This document shows positions 27,349 to 41,339 of a DNA stretch of 64,000 nt, piece by piece; the first letter of the stretch is position 1, and each line of letters opens with the position of its first letter. The DNA lies in assembly GCA_016617855.1 (NCBI GenBank), contig JAECUM010094020.1:1-64000 (forward strand), given 5' to 3'. The position numbers and the translations under genes are program-made. The DNA comes from Megalonaias nervosa. Its lineage: Eukaryota; Mollusca; Bivalvia; Unionida; Unionidae. Below the pieces are notes generated by a model. That model ran no database searches. It had not been told where the DNA came from and was given only the letters and a program-made list of their open reading frames with translations.

Positions 27349-28667
27349 CCGGTTATGACTGGGAACAAAATTGGTGTAATTTCATACATTAGAAATAAGC
27401 ATGACAGTGTATTCTTGGCAGGATGCTGCCTCCATGTTGTGCACAATGCAGCCCCAGAAGAAGCAAAGTGTTTACCTGATGTGGCTGAGTTCTTGCAGGA
27501 TGTATATTATTATTTCCAGAAAAGTGAGAAACGACAGCACAAATTCCCTAGTGTTCAAGATCTTTTTGACATTGAGCAGAAGAGAATGCTCAAGCATGTT
27601 TGTACCAGATGGCTAAGTATTGGTCGTTGCCTGGAGAGATTGCTACAAAATTGGGAACCTTTGAAAACGTTCTTTAAATCAGAATTTGATGATGACAAGA
27701 CAAAGTTTCATCTTCAACACAGTTTGCCGAGAGCAGTGACAAACCATATGCCCACAAGAAAGTAGAAAACATCCTGAAGTTCCTGAAATTGCCTACAAAC
27801 AAGCTGTATGTTCTGTTTATGGGCTATACTGTAAAGATGTATGATGATGTGCTTGTTGTTCTCCAGTCAGATGAACCGAAGATACATGTACTGAGAAAAA
27901 TGCTGGTCAACCAGATTGTGAAAGTACTTTGTTGCTTTGTCAAACCAGCTGCCATGTCAAGTTGTGTGCCTGAAGCTGTTGACTTCAATAGCAGATACAA
28001 TTTAAAAGACAACAATGACTTAGTCATAGGTAATGCTGCCCGCAGTTCATTGCCGACTCTGACAATAATGGTTTGAGGGACATGCGGATCAAACAGTTCT
28101 ATGGGGATGTAAAGCTGTACTTTAAGAGTGTTTGCAGTTACCTGATTGAGAAGCTTCCTTTCAAAGAACCAATCTTGAGACATGCAGTTGTAGCAGATGC
28201 TTCTTTGCAACAGACAGCCAAACTGAGTGATCTGACTTTCTTCCTGCATAGATTTCCAGCACTACGTCCTCCTAGTTGCACTATTGACACTGTTGTTGAG
28301 CAGTTTGCTATATATCAATATGCAGACCTATCCACCTACCTGCACCAGACAAAGAATGGATGAAACCTGGGCTGCAGTTGGCAATAAGAAGGATGAAGAG
28401 GGGGCATTGTTCCTCAGTGAACTTTCAATTATAATGCAAGGAATATTAACCATTCCCCACAGTAATGCCCACTGTGAGAGAATCTTTTCCACAGTGCGTA
28501 AGAACAGAACAGAGCAGAGGTCGTCCATGGGAGACGACACTCTTGAAGCATTGTTGCTTATTGAATCAAAACCTGTTTATCTATTTGAATCCCAATGCCA
28601 GCACTCAGTTGAACATCTACAGAAGTTGAAAAGTGCCTACTATGAAATGAATAAGACAAGTCAATGA
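27349..28667 (+). pseudogene. hAT-superfamily transposase relic
   Basis: Frames at 27355-27765, 27780-28076, 28073-28363 and 28360-28667 join by shifts into the C-terminal two thirds of a hAT transposase. Recognisable parts are GCCLHVVHNA (RNase-H-fold core), the HVCTRWLSIGRCLERLL segment, and the C-terminal dimerisation region with PHSNAHCERIFSTVRKNRT. The N-terminal zinc finger is missing, and at least three frame breaks make it dead. Confidence 0.75.
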
Positions 28668-29849
28668 TCCTCATTCCAGAATACATGTAGCACTGAACTT
28701 GATACTGCTTTGATGTAACCTTCAGCATCTAAGCTCAACACTGATGATCATTAATAAATTATTTTCAACTGTTAATTATTTCAGATATTTTAAATATGAA
28801 ATATTTTGCATAATTTTTGCAGTATGGGTCATTGTATTAACAGTTTGGATATAAGATGCATCGGTAATGTTGAGCGTTTCTATTGGTGTGCACTTGTGAA
28901 GAATGCTGAAAGCTGACATGAAATACTGAAAATATCCCTGAAAATACTGAAAAGCATTATAAGGGGGTGCACAGCTCTGATACCAATAGTTTCCTCTTTC
29001 TGAGAAAATTGCTGAACTTGTGAATTGGGTAAGAGAGCATTGAACTTTGCCATTACAAATTGCACTTATTGGCAAAGCTCGCTCCCGGTACAACAAAGTG
29101 CTGATTATGATGTTCTTCAGGAATGTATCTTAAATGGTTATGGGTTGCTACCAGATGCAGATTGACAGAGGTTTAGGAATTGTAGAAAAGAAACTGAACT
29201 GAACAAACCCATATCGAATTTGCATGGAAAAAAGAACATCTGTTTGATAGGTGGTGCTCAGCCAAGAAGGTAGATAAAGATTATTATAACCTCAGACATC
29301 TTCGTTAGCTAAGGATCCGATATGTGAACACTATCTACACCTTGGGGGTTTGAGCGGATATTTCTGTGCTCAGGTCTGTGAATTTCATTGGATGCAGCAG
29401 CAAGCCACCGCATCCAATCAAAATTAAGTTGTTTAAATTTGAACACTGTTCCCGCGTGGAGACAAAGGGACCACATAACTTGAATGGACTCATAAATAAG
29501 CAAATACACCTGTAATGGCTTATTTCTGGTACGTAGTCATGCTTTTGATGTTAAACTTTCAAAGTACCCTTTTAAGCAACTCATAAAATCCAATAGATGT
29601 TGCTAGGACAAAGCACAGACATATCTGCTTGATCCGCCAAGGTATAAATAGCGTTAACAGATCGGAACCTTGGCGAGCAAAGATGAACCTCAGATAACTC
29701 ACGCTGATTGAAGAGTTCAAGAATTGCATCCACACTGACGCCAAGGCATACCTTAATGAGCAGCTTGTTTATAAAGATTATGATAACCTCAGTCATTTTC
29801 GCTAGCCAAGGTTCCTTCTTCCGTCCCACCGACAACAATGTCTAGTACA
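28668..29849. other. No gene; short scattered repeat
   Basis: Sequence similar to AACCTCAG.CAT.TTCG.TAGC.AAGG occurs in direct orientation at about 29288 and 29787, and inverted at about 29663-29697. The last two form an inverted pair just before the retrotransposon. Nothing else is recognised. Confidence 0.45.
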
Positions 29850-29857
29850 GCCAGGAG

Positions 29858-30598
29858 ATGTGCAGAGCAATATTTGATCTTCAGACCAGGTATAAAGACC
29901 ACATCCTATGGTTAGGCGGTGATGCAAACCTTCGAGACATAAACTGGACTACTGACACCATAATGGGACATAGCTATTCCATACCCATTAACCAAACGTT
30001 CTTTATTACAATCAACGAAAGATGCTGCTTACAAACAGTGAACTTTCCTACCAGCCTAGAAAACACCCTCGATATCTATTGCACCAACAGAATTTCATTC
30101 ATAGATCAATGCATCCCACTCCCAGGCCTCAGCAATCATGATATTGTCCTTGTTGACATCGGTGAATTACCTGCTAGGCGCAAACTAATGTGTCGACTCA
30201 TTTATCTATGGAAAAACTCAGACACTCAATCCATGGCAGCAGAACTTAACCGTTTTTCAGTTGGCTTTGTCCTAGAGCCTAGCTCATCAACACCGGTGAG
30301 CACTCTATGGGCCGTCTTCAAACATAAATGCATAGAAACCATCAACACCTTCATACCCTCTAAACATACATCTACACGCTTTAATCAGCCATGGTGTAAC
30401 CGCTCTATACGTCGCCTGACGAAACAGAAGCAGAGAGCCTTCAAGAATGCACGCTCTACCAGACTGCAACTGACTGGGAGAGATACAAGCAAATTTAGAA
30501 GAACACCCAATCAGCATGCAGGGACGCCCGCAACAATTACATCCACAATATGGTTAGCGAGCCGGTCACTAAGAATAAGAAGCTCTACACTTACATAA
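29858..30598 (+). pseudogene. Endonuclease region of the non-LTR element
   Basis: The frame of 246 codons holds the C-terminal half of an APE-type endonuclease: GGDANLRDINW, and SNHDIVLVDI with the catalytic His-Asp region. It then passes into the linker with RFNQPWCNRSIRRLTKQKQRAF, typical of Jockey/CR1 elements between endonuclease and RT. The N-terminal half is missing. Confidence 0.7.
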
Positions 30599-30642
30599 AA
30601 GAAAGAAGCGTGACAGCTCTGGTTAAGCTCCACTGACGAAGG

Positions 30643-31959
30643 ATGGTATTAACACTGACACCAAAGACAAAGCTGAGATCCCCAACAGTCAGTTCTCTTC
30701 GATCTTCACTAATGAAGACTGACAACCTTCCTCAGATACGATCAACTTCTTCTCCAACTGCTCCTCCACTCCTTATTCAAGCAAAGGGTGTAAAGAAACT
30801 CCTAGAAAATAAGAATCCACATAAAGCAGCCAGTCCAGACCAAACCACCTCTCATTTCTTGAAGGAAATGGCGCCACCAATTACATCAGCTCTCACCTTA
30901 ATCTTTAAAGCATCACATGATCAAGGTCAAGTTCCAGAAGACTGGAAGGCAGCATATGTCACACCATTATTCAAGAAGGGAAACAAGAGTAACACCGCCA
31001 ACCACAGACCAGTGTCCTTGACACCAGTTTGCTGCAAGGTCATGGAACAAATTGTCCATAGCCACTTAATTAAGCATCTGGAGCAAAATAACATCCTTTG
31101 TGACCAACAGCATGGCTTCAGAAAAAAAGATCCTGTGAGACCCAGATAATTACTACTGCTCATGACCTTGCACTCAGATTTAACAATAAACAACAGATAG
31201 GTGCAATCTTACTGGACTTCAGAAAAGCGTTCGATAAAGTGCCTCATCAATGCCTTGCAAGCAGACTCCAACACTGTGGCATCAGAGACTGAACACTTGC
31301 ATGGATACAGAGCTCCCTAGCAGATAGAATCCAACAGGTCATGCTTGACGGGTTTGTATCATCAACCTCACCAATGACCTTAGGTGTCCCACAGAGAACA
31401 GTGCTATGGCCTTTCCAGTTTCTAGTATATATCAATGACCTACCATCAAGTGTTTCCTCTGCAGTTAGACTCTTCACCGATGATTGTCTACTTTATAGAA
31501 TGATTAATTCCCAACAAGGTGCAGTGTTACTACAAGAAGACCTCAACAAGTTACAGGAGTGGGAGAGAAAATGGCCAATGAAATTTCAACCCGTCCAAGT
31601 CCGAACACATACGCATAACCAACAAGCGAGAGGTCATTAACACCTCCTGTTCTATCCACGAGCAAGTCTTGAACGAGACCAACAGAGCCAAGTACCTTGG
31701 TGTCATCTTGGACAGCAAACTATCTTGGAACTCTCACATAGCCTCCGTAACCAAAAATGCAAATCAGACGACATCTTTTCTGCAAAGAAACCCGTCATCC
31801 TGCCCAAAACACATTAAGGCTTGCTGCTGCAAGATGCTCATTCGTCCACAGCTCGAATACACTTTTACAGTATGGGACCCACAATCCAAAATCAATGCAG
31901 CCAAACTAGAAATAGTCCAAAAGCGGGCAGCAAGAATTTGTCACTGCAACTACCGATGA
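30643..31959 (+). pseudogene. Reverse transcriptase of the non-LTR element, fragmented
   Basis: Three frames (30643-31149, 31150-31640 and 31669-31959) together carry RT blocks 0 to 7. The frame changes after GFRKKDP and near 31262. LDFRKAFDKV (block with the first Asp) and SSAVRLFTDDCLLY (second Asp pair) are readable. Non-functional. Confidence 0.72.
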
Positions 31960-32468
31960 ACCAGTAGCATCACAACCATGCTGAAGGACTTTCAGTGGGA
32001 AGACCTGAGAACCTGACGTCAACAGAACAAGGTCGTCATGATATACCGAATCATTGACCAACAGGTTGAAATACTAACAACAGAGCATTTGATCCACGTA
32101 CAAGCATCAACCAGAAGCCATGCCAACAGATATAGGGTACCATACTGCTCCGTGGACGCGTGTAAGAACTCCTTCTTCCCCACAGGAATTCATCTTTGGA
32201 ACTACTTGCCAGCGAAAGCCATTACAGTGCATTCCATTGATACCTTTAAGGTCCACATCGGTGCTGCATGTCCCATGTCTTAGCATGAACACAGTGTGTT
32301 ATTTTATCTTGTTGTTAACTTGTACAAAGAGCCTTCCTTCACATATGTACATAGTTCACCACAGTGCGACCGTGCTTGTATATAGACCAAGCACTTAATT
32401 GGAAGAAGAGTAAAAGGTCAAAACTTTAGAAGATACTACTAGCATAGCTGATGACTATTCACAAAGTT

Positions 32469-34570
32469 TCATTTGTCAATAAACCTTCCTCTTAGCAGGT
32501 TTTTGTTAAAAACAAATTTGGTCACATTGAGCACTTTTAAATCTCGGTCTAACACAACTTTAGGAATCAACAGTCTGATAAGACTAATCAGAAATCCATA
32601 TCTCTTCCTACATGCACTTATTGTAAGAAGAAAGGGCACGTTATTTATAATTGTTGCAGGTTGAAAAATAAACAACAGAATAAAGGCAGGGCTATTCCAA
32701 ATGCTCTTTTTTCTAAGAGGTCAAGGTCAAGTATTGAAAGCACTATATTTGTTTGGTCTAGCAAACCCCTGTCTGATTTTATTGTGGAGAATTGTGAACC
32801 ATTCATGTTGAACTCTTCTTATGTAAGTGTTCTTCTGAGAGCCAATTGTGGCTTTCCTAATGTTTGTCTCCCATGTGTTTCACGCTACATGTCTGCGGCA
32901 TGATGCCCCAGTGCTAGACATCACTATAAACTGCCACACTGCAGACATCATAGCGATATGACTGAAATATTGTTAAAGCTACATCAAAAATCCAACACAC
33001 ACACAGAGTCTCCGATGTGTAAATTTGTCATCAGACTTAGTCTCAGGACCTGTGACTGTAGAAGTGGTGACTTTGCCCATTTAGGATATTCATTTATTAC
33101 TAACTGTAGGTAATGACCTAGCTGGAGATAATGTTGTGGTTAATCCACTTGTAACTGACAAGCCTTGTTTGGATCAAAAAGTTAATCCTCTTGAAACTGA
33201 ATTCCCTGGTTTACACCCAGCTTGTGCAATTACTAAAGCTATAGCAAGGAAAGCACTTGAGAATGATGTGTGTCTGGAAATTATATTTTTAGCTGACACA
33301 TTTATTAGTCAGTCTTTTGATGAGGTCACTTATTTTCCTGGTATTGATTAGTCAAGAGGTATTGATCGCAATTATACTCTTTTTACTACTCATTGTCTCT
33401 ATTCTAATCAGGGTGTCAAAAGACAATAACTAGTTGATTCTGAGATCTCCTGCTTGTTTCAGAGGGCTATTATCAAAACTTAAGCCACACAAGTACCAAC
33501 TTGTTATTTTGTGAAAAATGGGTTACTTATGAGAAAATGGAGACAACCTGAGGTACCCATTGATGATGAGTGGTCATATAGACAGGATATTCTCTAAGTC
33601 TAGCCCATGAAACTCTCATGGTTGGTCATTTATGAATCAGTAGGACTTATCACAAGATCTTGGATCATTTTTATTGTCTGAAAATTGAAAGTGATGTTTC
33701 TAAATACTGTAGATCTTGTCACTCTTGTCAGTGGTAGGAAAAGTCAATCAGAAGATACCTAAAGCTAGTCTGCAACCTATTCCTGCATTTGACGAACCAT
33801 TTAGTAGAATAATGGTAGACTGTGTTGGTCACTTACGTAAGACCAAGCCAGGCAACCAATACTTGCTGATCATAATGTCAGCATCCACAAGATTTCCAGA
33901 GGCTATTTCTTTGAGGAATATTAAAACTTAGACTATAGTTAAAGTTTTGATAATTTTTTTAAAAACATTTTTTTAGTCTTCCCAAATCTGTCGAGTCTGA
34001 TCAAATGTCAGATTTTATGTCTGGAATTTTCCAGCAAGTTATGCATGAATTGTACATCCAACAGTTTAAATCTTCTGCCTATTACCCTGAATGTCAAGGG
34101 CTTTGGAAAGATTTCATAAATCTTCAAAGATTGCTTTGATATAGGGAAAGATTGGGTGTTTGTTGTTGTTTGCTATGAGTTCAAATTTACTAGTTCAAGA
34201 ATCTTTAGGTTTTTGTCTTTTTGAAATAGTTTTTTTGGACATACTCTCCATGGACTATTGAAGTTATTAAAAGAGAAACTTCTTCAGTCAAAGATTCAGA
34301 AATTAATTTCCTTGATTATGTATCAGATTTCAAATGTAAATTGTCAAAGGCTAAAAGTAATCTGCAGTCTACTCAATCAAGAATGAAATTAAGGTAGGAC
34401 AGAAATACAGAGGAAAGGAGTTTTTAGCCTGGTGATAAAAGTTCTAGCTCTCTTCCCTATACCTGTCAGGCTAAGTATTATGGTCCTTATAAAGTTAAAA
34501 AGGAAGCAAGGAACTTAAATTACATTATTAACACTCCTGGGAAACGAAACCGAAATAACTCTGTCACATA
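32469..34570 (+). mobile_element. Internally deleted gypsy-type LTR retrotransposon remnant
   Basis: In order: a Gag zinc knuckle CTYCKKKGHVIYNCC (about 32610-32655); an end-of-protease-like segment DLVSGPVTVEV ... GNDLAGD (33033-33130) interrupted upstream by a SINE piece; an integrase H2C2 finger-like part (GHL...DHFYCLKIESDVSKYCRSCHSCQ, 33600-33730); and the integrase core start (33716-33931, DCVGHLRKTKPGNQYLL). Between protease and integrase only about 400 bp remain, so the reverse transcriptase/RNase H is deleted. No LTR was delimited. Confidence 0.65.
32882..33012 (+). repeat. SINE 3' fragment
   Basis: CGCTACATGTCTGCGGCATG through TAGCGATATGACTGAAATATTG to an (AC)n tail matches the 3' half of the SINE at 52312-52655 with few changes. 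Confidence 0.75.
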
Positions 34571-34607
34571 AATAAGTTAAAGGAGTACGTTGGACAATTT
34601 AATGCAC

Positions 34608-34625
34608 ATCTCTCTCTCTCTCTCT

Positions 34626-34672
<47 letters not shown>

Positions 34673-34680
34673 CACACACT
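34608..34680. repeat. (CT)n(TA)n(CA)n compound microsatellite
   Basis: CTCTCT..., TATATA... and ACACAC... runs follow each other directly. Confidence 0.95.
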
Positions 34681-34769
34681 GACACTAATTTCACTGCTTA
34701 AATCAAAATTGGGCTGTCAAAATGGGGGCTACTCATGAGCTAGAATCTGTATAAAGTACTGCACATGAC

Positions 34770-35095
34770 TAAGATCATTGCTAGGCTGATCACAGCATAC
34801 GAGTATATTGGTCATGATCCCAGATTAAGTAGAAACTGTGCTAGGCTGATCCCAGCATTAGATTATATTCTGGGCAGATCCCAGATTAAATTTGAAGCTG
34901 TGATAGCCTTATCCCTGCATTAGAGTATATTCTGAGTTGATCCCAGCTTAAGTAAATCATTGCAAGGCTAATTCTTGTGTAAGAGTGTATTCTGAGTTGA
35001 TCCCAGATAAAGTAAATCATTGCAAGGCTGATTCTTGTGTAAGAGTGTATTCTGAGTTGATTTCAGATTAAGTCAAATAGTGATAGGTAGATCCA
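34770..35095. repeat. Minisatellite, unit about 62 bp, about 5 copies
   Basis: Each unit holds GCTAGGCTGAT(C/T)CCAGCAT or a derivative, followed by AGTATATTCTGAGTTGATCCCAG and TTAAGTAAATCATTG. Units 3-5 are the most alike. Confidence 0.75.
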
Positions 35096-37297
35096 AACCT
35101 TAAGAAATTATACTGATTTAAAATTAAATGTATACTAACAAAAGCTAATTACCTGGGCTGATCTCAGTCTACAAGACTTGTATACAAGAAATGTATTAAA
35201 CAGGCATGGCATTAATATTATTAATAAAGCATACATGAATCTGACTAGGGAAAATACCCTAGGTCATGGCAGCCCCATGATGAAGTATAAATACAGATGC
35301 AATGAAAGTATGAGGGGGATACCCCACTATGGAAGTACCAACCAAGGCAGTTGTGACGGGTCAGGGCACCATTTTGCTGAGAGCACTGTTTTTTTTTCCA
35401 GTTGGTGGGTACCACTAACTCAGGGTGCCATTTCATCCAGTGCAAACTTGTGATGGTCCTGCCACCAACTGTTGGTGTTGGGGTTGCAGCAGGTCAGCAC
35501 AAATCCAGAAAATATAGTTGGATGCCGAGACTACAAACCTATTGTCTGTAACTTCAGAAGGCCAGAGAAAGTGACTGATTGCATGGTATAAATTATATAT
35601 GATCATGTTATATTATATGCATGCTATATACTTTGGTTGTATCTTTGAATAATGATGACAATGATGACCAATAGGAGAGTTCTGATCAAGCACATTGAAT
35701 GTGATCTTAAACTAGTCCCATTGTAGACAGCAGGTTAAGGGGCTAATACTATTTGTAGCTTCTTGCATAAGTCACTGTTTACCTCTCAATCTTTTGCCTA
35801 TGATTAGAGAATTCTAACTTTATATCATTATATTGGCCAGCAATACCATTAACACTTACCTTAATGATGACAAGTAAGACAAAGATCATAAGTTGTACAT
35901 AAAGTAAAATTAATTATAATAATTGAGAATGAATTTTCCTCATGCCTCTTTGTCTGGTAGAGCATATTTCTTTGACTGAACTTGATCAACTTTGATGAAG
36001 AATTTTGTATAATTTAGATAATAAATGTTGAAGATGTGAACAACTTAACAACAGTGCAATGAAAGATTGTTTTCTGGAACTTATTTTATAATGCTCCTAA
36101 CACCATTTGTAAGTAATTACAAATTAAGACTGACTGCTCCCCTCTAGAAAATGTTTATTAGCACTACAAGTAAGAGCATACCACTTGTGTGAGCTTGATC
36201 AGAACAAATGGAAAACAATCTTCTGTTAGAAAGCAAAAATTTTACTGAACAAAGTCTGCAATATTTTTGACAGAACATCCTTTTCATTAAAGGAGGACAC
36301 ACTGAATCTGCAATTGCCTGAATAAGGCAAGTGTTTGGAAAATTCCTTCAACTGCCAGAAATTTTCACTTGCCATTTGGAGCTGGGAGAGTGAATTTTCA
36401 AAACCTACCTTCCTATAACACATACAGGATAAGATATACTAGTAAGTTTCGTGTAAGTTTGCAAAAGTCTGGTCAGTCATTTTGTTCTCTTTAGTTTTCA
36501 TATCAGATAACATACATAATAGGTGTGCCATACATGGACAAAACTACGTCTTGTTCCAAGTAGGCAGTAAGAACGAGTTTGATATATGGCATAGGAATAC
36601 ATCAAGACTGATTTACTCTTTAGCTTTGAATTTTTCAAAACCTTTTGAATGGAGATTTGAATGGATTTAAACTGCAGTCACAGACAAGTGGATTTTTCCC
36701 TACTTCTCAAATGGAACATTGGTTTTGTACCAGTAAATCACTCTTCTTCTTACACCCTATTTATTAAATACACACACACTCTTTCCAAGCAAATTTCACA
36801 GAATAACAGTAATTAAATCCAATCAGTTTTTTACAGACTGCTCATTAATTTACAGTACTTTCAAACTCTATTTTATGTTTTCCTTGCTGCAAGAAACTAT
36901 TGTAGCACTGAACATAAAAGGTGATAATTTAAGCATATATTTTTAACAAAACGAAAATTCAGTCTCTTTTTTACTTGTGGATTAGACTTATAATAATCAT
37001 TTGGTCAATCCCAAACAATATTGTTCTGTTTACTTGTTTTTATTTCCTTTCTATACAGTCTGAAGAATTTAAATGTTAAACAAACATACAATTTCAGGCT
37101 TGTACCCAAGTGATGAAAAAGTCTCAACAACATTGTAATATGATGTAATTCTTATACATTTGCATCATAGTAAAAACAGCTGCTGTTCTCTGTGATACAT
37201 CTACCTGTATGTTACAAATGTTTGTCAGTGTTATGTTCAGATTTACTAAATGAATTTAATTCCATGGTAATATTAATAGATAAAATGAAAGTTCCTC

Positions 37298-37328
<31 letters not shown>

Positions 37329-38692
37329 ATATATATATATTACACAAATTCTGCAGACAATAGACCATATTTCTGAAACTGAAGCTGAAATGGTTTTTGG
37401 GTGATTCTGGTATTTTATATGATTTACATGGAATGTCTCTTCTCTGTGTCATCAGTACTGCAGCTGGGAACGTGATCAACGGGTACAGGGTTCAGAAGGT
37501 TTGTTCTTTGAAAGACTCATTTGTTTAATGTCATTGTACCCATAGCAAATTCATTTGAAGATCAAATATAGCCATAGTTATTGTCCCTTAATTATCTGTC
37601 TATAGCTGTTGTAACTATTAAAAGTAACTGATTCATGGTACAAACCATTTGGTTTCATTTAAGTAACCACGTTAGCACCAATTAAGTGTCCAAGTAAATT
37701 TTTCTTCAAAAATGGAAGCATTTGTAACCATGCCTTGAATCTTAATAGGACTCTGAGTCTTTCATATTGTGTCTGGATTTTATAAACTTTCAATACAAGA
37801 TTTCAGCAACAAAGTACATGGTTTCTCCCTGTGATGTTGAGTATCACTTTGTACAGCAACGTCAGCTGAGAATTCATTGTCAAACATTGACTGTCCAAAA
37901 TATTGTTATCAACCACAACTAACTTTAAATTCTCAGTAGCGTTTACCCAGAAACACTCATAAACTCCTCATCACTACTTACGGTACTTCCTCATTATCCC
38001 CAGCAGCAACAGCAGCCATTTTCACCCAGTGATATCATTTCTTAAAATTACAAACTGTTTTAACATTTCTGAATAATATAAAATGTATAGCAACAAATCA
38101 TTCCTGATAGATTGTAAGTGGACAACTATCAAATATTTAAAGTTGTACAAGTAGTTCCAGGCTGTGTGTGTGATACGGAAATTCTAGGTGTGATATTGAA
38201 TCACAGATTGAACATCAGTCAGGTAAATTTAAATGGGTATGCAGTGAAGAAATAATTCCTATATTCATGCAAATAATATACATAATAATCTATGCCACAC
38301 AGAAATAATGCAGATGTTAGTGTATATTACCGTCATAAGTTGCAAAGTTTGGTGGATATGATCACTTAAAAGTTGTTTTTATAATCATTTGTGTATGGTT
38401 GAATCCTTCTACATGTAGTTTAAAAAGGATGCAGAATAAACCTCTTCTCTGGAAGGCATTTATAATACTGCACAACATTCTATGTGCAGATTCTTTTTTG
38501 GTGATAATATTACTCTCAGATTCATGGAAGGAATTCAAGGTGCTTTCTCAGCTGGTAACAAATTGTGTTAAGCTGTCAGTAATGAGACTTTTCCTATTTT
38601 ATGTGCATATATTTTCAATCCTTCATTTTTGTTCATTTCTGGAGTCACTGGAAAATAGTAAGCTTCTTGGATGCAAGTCCTATATCTAACAG

Positions 38693-38694
<2 letters not shown>
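35096..38694. other. No gene recognised
   Basis: About 3.6 kb of AT-rich sequence lacks frames with a recognisable domain. It contains a (GTCT)n-(CT)n-(TA)n run at 37300-37345. A few short open frames have no conserved features. Confidence 0.55.

Positions 38695-38732
<38 letters not shown>
38695..38732. repeat. (TG)n microsatellite
   Basis: About 18 uninterrupted TG units. Confidence 0.95.
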
Positions 38733-38734
<2 letters not shown>

Positions 38735-39236
38735 AACCTATCTGTGTGAATTTCTGTGTTTTGCTTCTTTTTCTGAAACATCATTTCTCCTGTTTATCAT
38801 AGAGTCAGTGTATTTTGCTCTGGTGGTTTCTCATGCAGGAAACTAGCGGAGGTATTTTCTTCAACATCCTATATGATACGTCTTCTGTGGCATACTTGTC
38901 ATAATAGGAATGTGTATATGACTTCACAGTTTGTTCTGCTCTTCGAATATTCATACTTTAAAAATTAAATATTATGGGCCAAAGGGTGCATCTAACATGA
39001 CAATTTAGTCTTGAGTGAATTCTCTTTTCTTTCTGTATTGTAATTCAAGTTGACTACTGGAGTGATGTAGTTAAGCATTTTAATTTGGGTACTCCTGTTT
39101 CTGTGAACCAAATTTAGGTGTGAATGGCATTACACATGGCTCTCATTGCTATTTATCAACTTGTTTGGACATGGTGTCATACATAGACTGAAACTGTGTC
39201 AGCAGTTGATAATATCTAGGCTCACTTGGTAACCAT

Positions 39237-40265
39237 CTAGATTACAACTTGGATTGAAACCTTCCCTCTAAATTTATAATCACTAGCTTTTGTTCTTGTT
39301 GCTTTTAACAGCACTATTACTGCATTATTGGCTATATCATACTGAGGACATGGGAGATATTTACCATTCCCAAAGACAGACTGAGGTAAACTAGAATGCC
39401 TGACCTGGGCAGGTATTAAACCCATGACACTAGGCTTACAGGTCAAATGCATAACCAACTTAACTACTACAACTCCCCCATAATTGCTAGCACAATCTAT
39501 ACCCTGTCTACATGGTACATAATCCACGTCTCGGTAACCATCTGGGTCACCAGCTAAACTCATGATCACTAGGATAACCACTTAGTTTAGACATGCATCT
39601 TTACATCTGTCTTTACTTGCTACATCATAGGAGAGTAGCCCAAATTGGCAATGGTTTCATAAAACAACAAATTGTCTGAGTTGTTGTTGTCCATTGTATA
39701 AATACTCTGCACCTTTTTTCGGCAGATATACAAACAAGAAAGAGTGAAAGAGTCAAACAGGGCTTGAACCTTCCCTCTAAGCCCAGAATCACTTGCTGTA
39801 TGTTTTTGTTGGTATTAACGGCACTTTTACTACATCATTGTCTAAAATTTTTGCAGTGGATATAGGAGCTATGAACCTTTCCCTGGCCCAAGGCACACTG
39901 AGGCAACCAACTCTAACTGACCTGGGAAGGTAACAAACCAATGACCCTAGGAATACATGTCCAATGCTCTACCAACTTAATTACCACAGCCCCCCCCCCC
40001 CTTAATCACTAGGACAATCTATGTTCCTGTTTATATTGCAACATAATTCAAGCATATTCCATATAGGTCATGAGCTAAGCTTGTGATTACTAAGATAACC
40101 ACTTTAGACTTATGTGTTTACATCCTGCCTTTACTTGCTACAGCACAGGAAGAGTGCTGCATATAAATTGGCAACAATTTCTGAGTTGGTGATGTCCACT
40201 GTGCAAAAATACCCTGCAGCTTTCTTTGGCAGGTATACAAACAAGAATGAGTGCAAGAGTCACAC
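39237..40265. repeat. Two tandem diverged copies of a 0.5 kb repeat with tRNA-like core
   Basis: Copy 1 (about 39240-39740) and copy 2 (about 39765-40262) share AACCTTCCCTCTAA, CTGACCTGGG(C/A)AGGTA, CTTAACTAC(T/)AC..CC and the GCAG(A/G)TATACAAACAAGAA blocks in the same order. On the minus strand, AAGTTGGTAGAGCATTGGAC in copy 2 looks like a tRNA A-box region, so the repeat includes a tRNA-derived SINE in reverse orientation. Confidence 0.6.
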
Positions 40266-40339
40266 AGGGCCCTACATGGAAACAAAACATTCAAAATGGT
40301 AATAATTCTGTCCAAAATGAATGAGAATAAACCCATAAA

Positions 40340-40790
40340 TGGCATATCAAAGTCTAACAGCCAATGTTCATACCAATTACTACATCAGTATATGCTGAAT
40401 GGTTCTTGAGCTATGCCAATTACAAGCAATATCCCATGTGTAAAGTTCATTACCAAGGGCCATAGCTTTGTCCAAAATGGAATTACAAGTAAAACCCCAT
40501 CAATGGCATGGCTGAGTTGATAAGGTAATATTCACACCAAATTACATCAGAATATGTTCAACTAAGATAAAAAATGGCAATATCTCTGCCAAAATTGCAC
40601 CCAAAATGACAAAGCCTTTATAAGGCACATCCACATCTCGTATGCATTCACCTACCAAATGGAATTGAACTGTGTGTAATGGTCATGGTCCTACAGTGGT
40701 TACAAGAGGTGTAAATGGACAGACAGAAAGATGGATGGACAGACAAGGTGATTACTATAGGGTTGCTCCATCTGGATGCAACTCTCTAAT
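40340..40790. repeat. Degenerate mollusc-type repeat with GGACAGA tail
   Basis: Units of about 170 bp with TTCTTGAGCTATGCC, ATCCCATGTG and GGCCATAGCTTTGTCCAAAATGG end in (GGACAGA)-like words followed by CTATAGGGTTGCTCC. The same family occurs at 47925-48890. Confidence 0.6.
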
Positions 40791-41304
40791 GATGATTAAA
40801 GAAAACAAACAAAGAAATCCATATACAACTGCATATATTTTGGTCACAAAGACCTTTTTAGAAAATCAAGACACTTTATCCATCCAAATTCCTGAGCTTT
40901 TGCATGTTGCACTGGCTCTCCACCACACATCAGAAGTTTATCTGAAAAACAAATCAGTTCAAGCTATACTAGTGCAGACCAACAACAATGCCAAACCTAC
41001 CAACCAAACATATCAATGCAACCTGTTATTTGATTAGTGAAAGGTTAGCATTTCTAAATAGTGGCAAAAATATTGTATAAGATGATAGCAAAATATTAAA
41101 AAATTATTTCTAAATTTGGGTAATATTTGAATGGTAGTAAAATGTTGTGACTTTAGTACACTTTTGAAAATTATATCCCCATCACTGAAGAACCACCCCA
41201 TGGCAGCCGAACAAAATTCATGGAACATTTAAGACAAACAGCAATAATATAGCCAATGCAACTGAGAATTAAGATAAGGATTTTACAATGGTATATTTAT
41301 GTCT

Positions 41305-41329
41305 GAGAGAGAGAGAGAGAGAGAGAGAG
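41305..41329. repeat. (GA)n microsatellite
   Basis: About 12 GA units. Confidence 0.95.
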
Positions 41330-41339
41330 GAATTCCATT

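Larger units (their letters stand above)
29850..32400 (+). mobile_element. 5'-truncated non-LTR retrotransposon (Jockey/CR1-like)
   Basis: The order is the C-terminal part of an APE endonuclease (LGGDANLRDINW ... LSNHDIVLVDI, 29858-30180), a linker, reverse transcriptase from about 30800 (HKAASPDQTTSHFLKE; VTPLFKKGNKSN; NHRPVSLTPVCCKVMEQ; LLDFRKAFDKV; FTDDC at 31478), and thumb/C-terminal region with KYLGVILDSKLSW to 31959 and beyond. The catalytic FADD is FTDD here. Stops and frame changes occur throughout, so it is a dead copy. Confidence 0.8.
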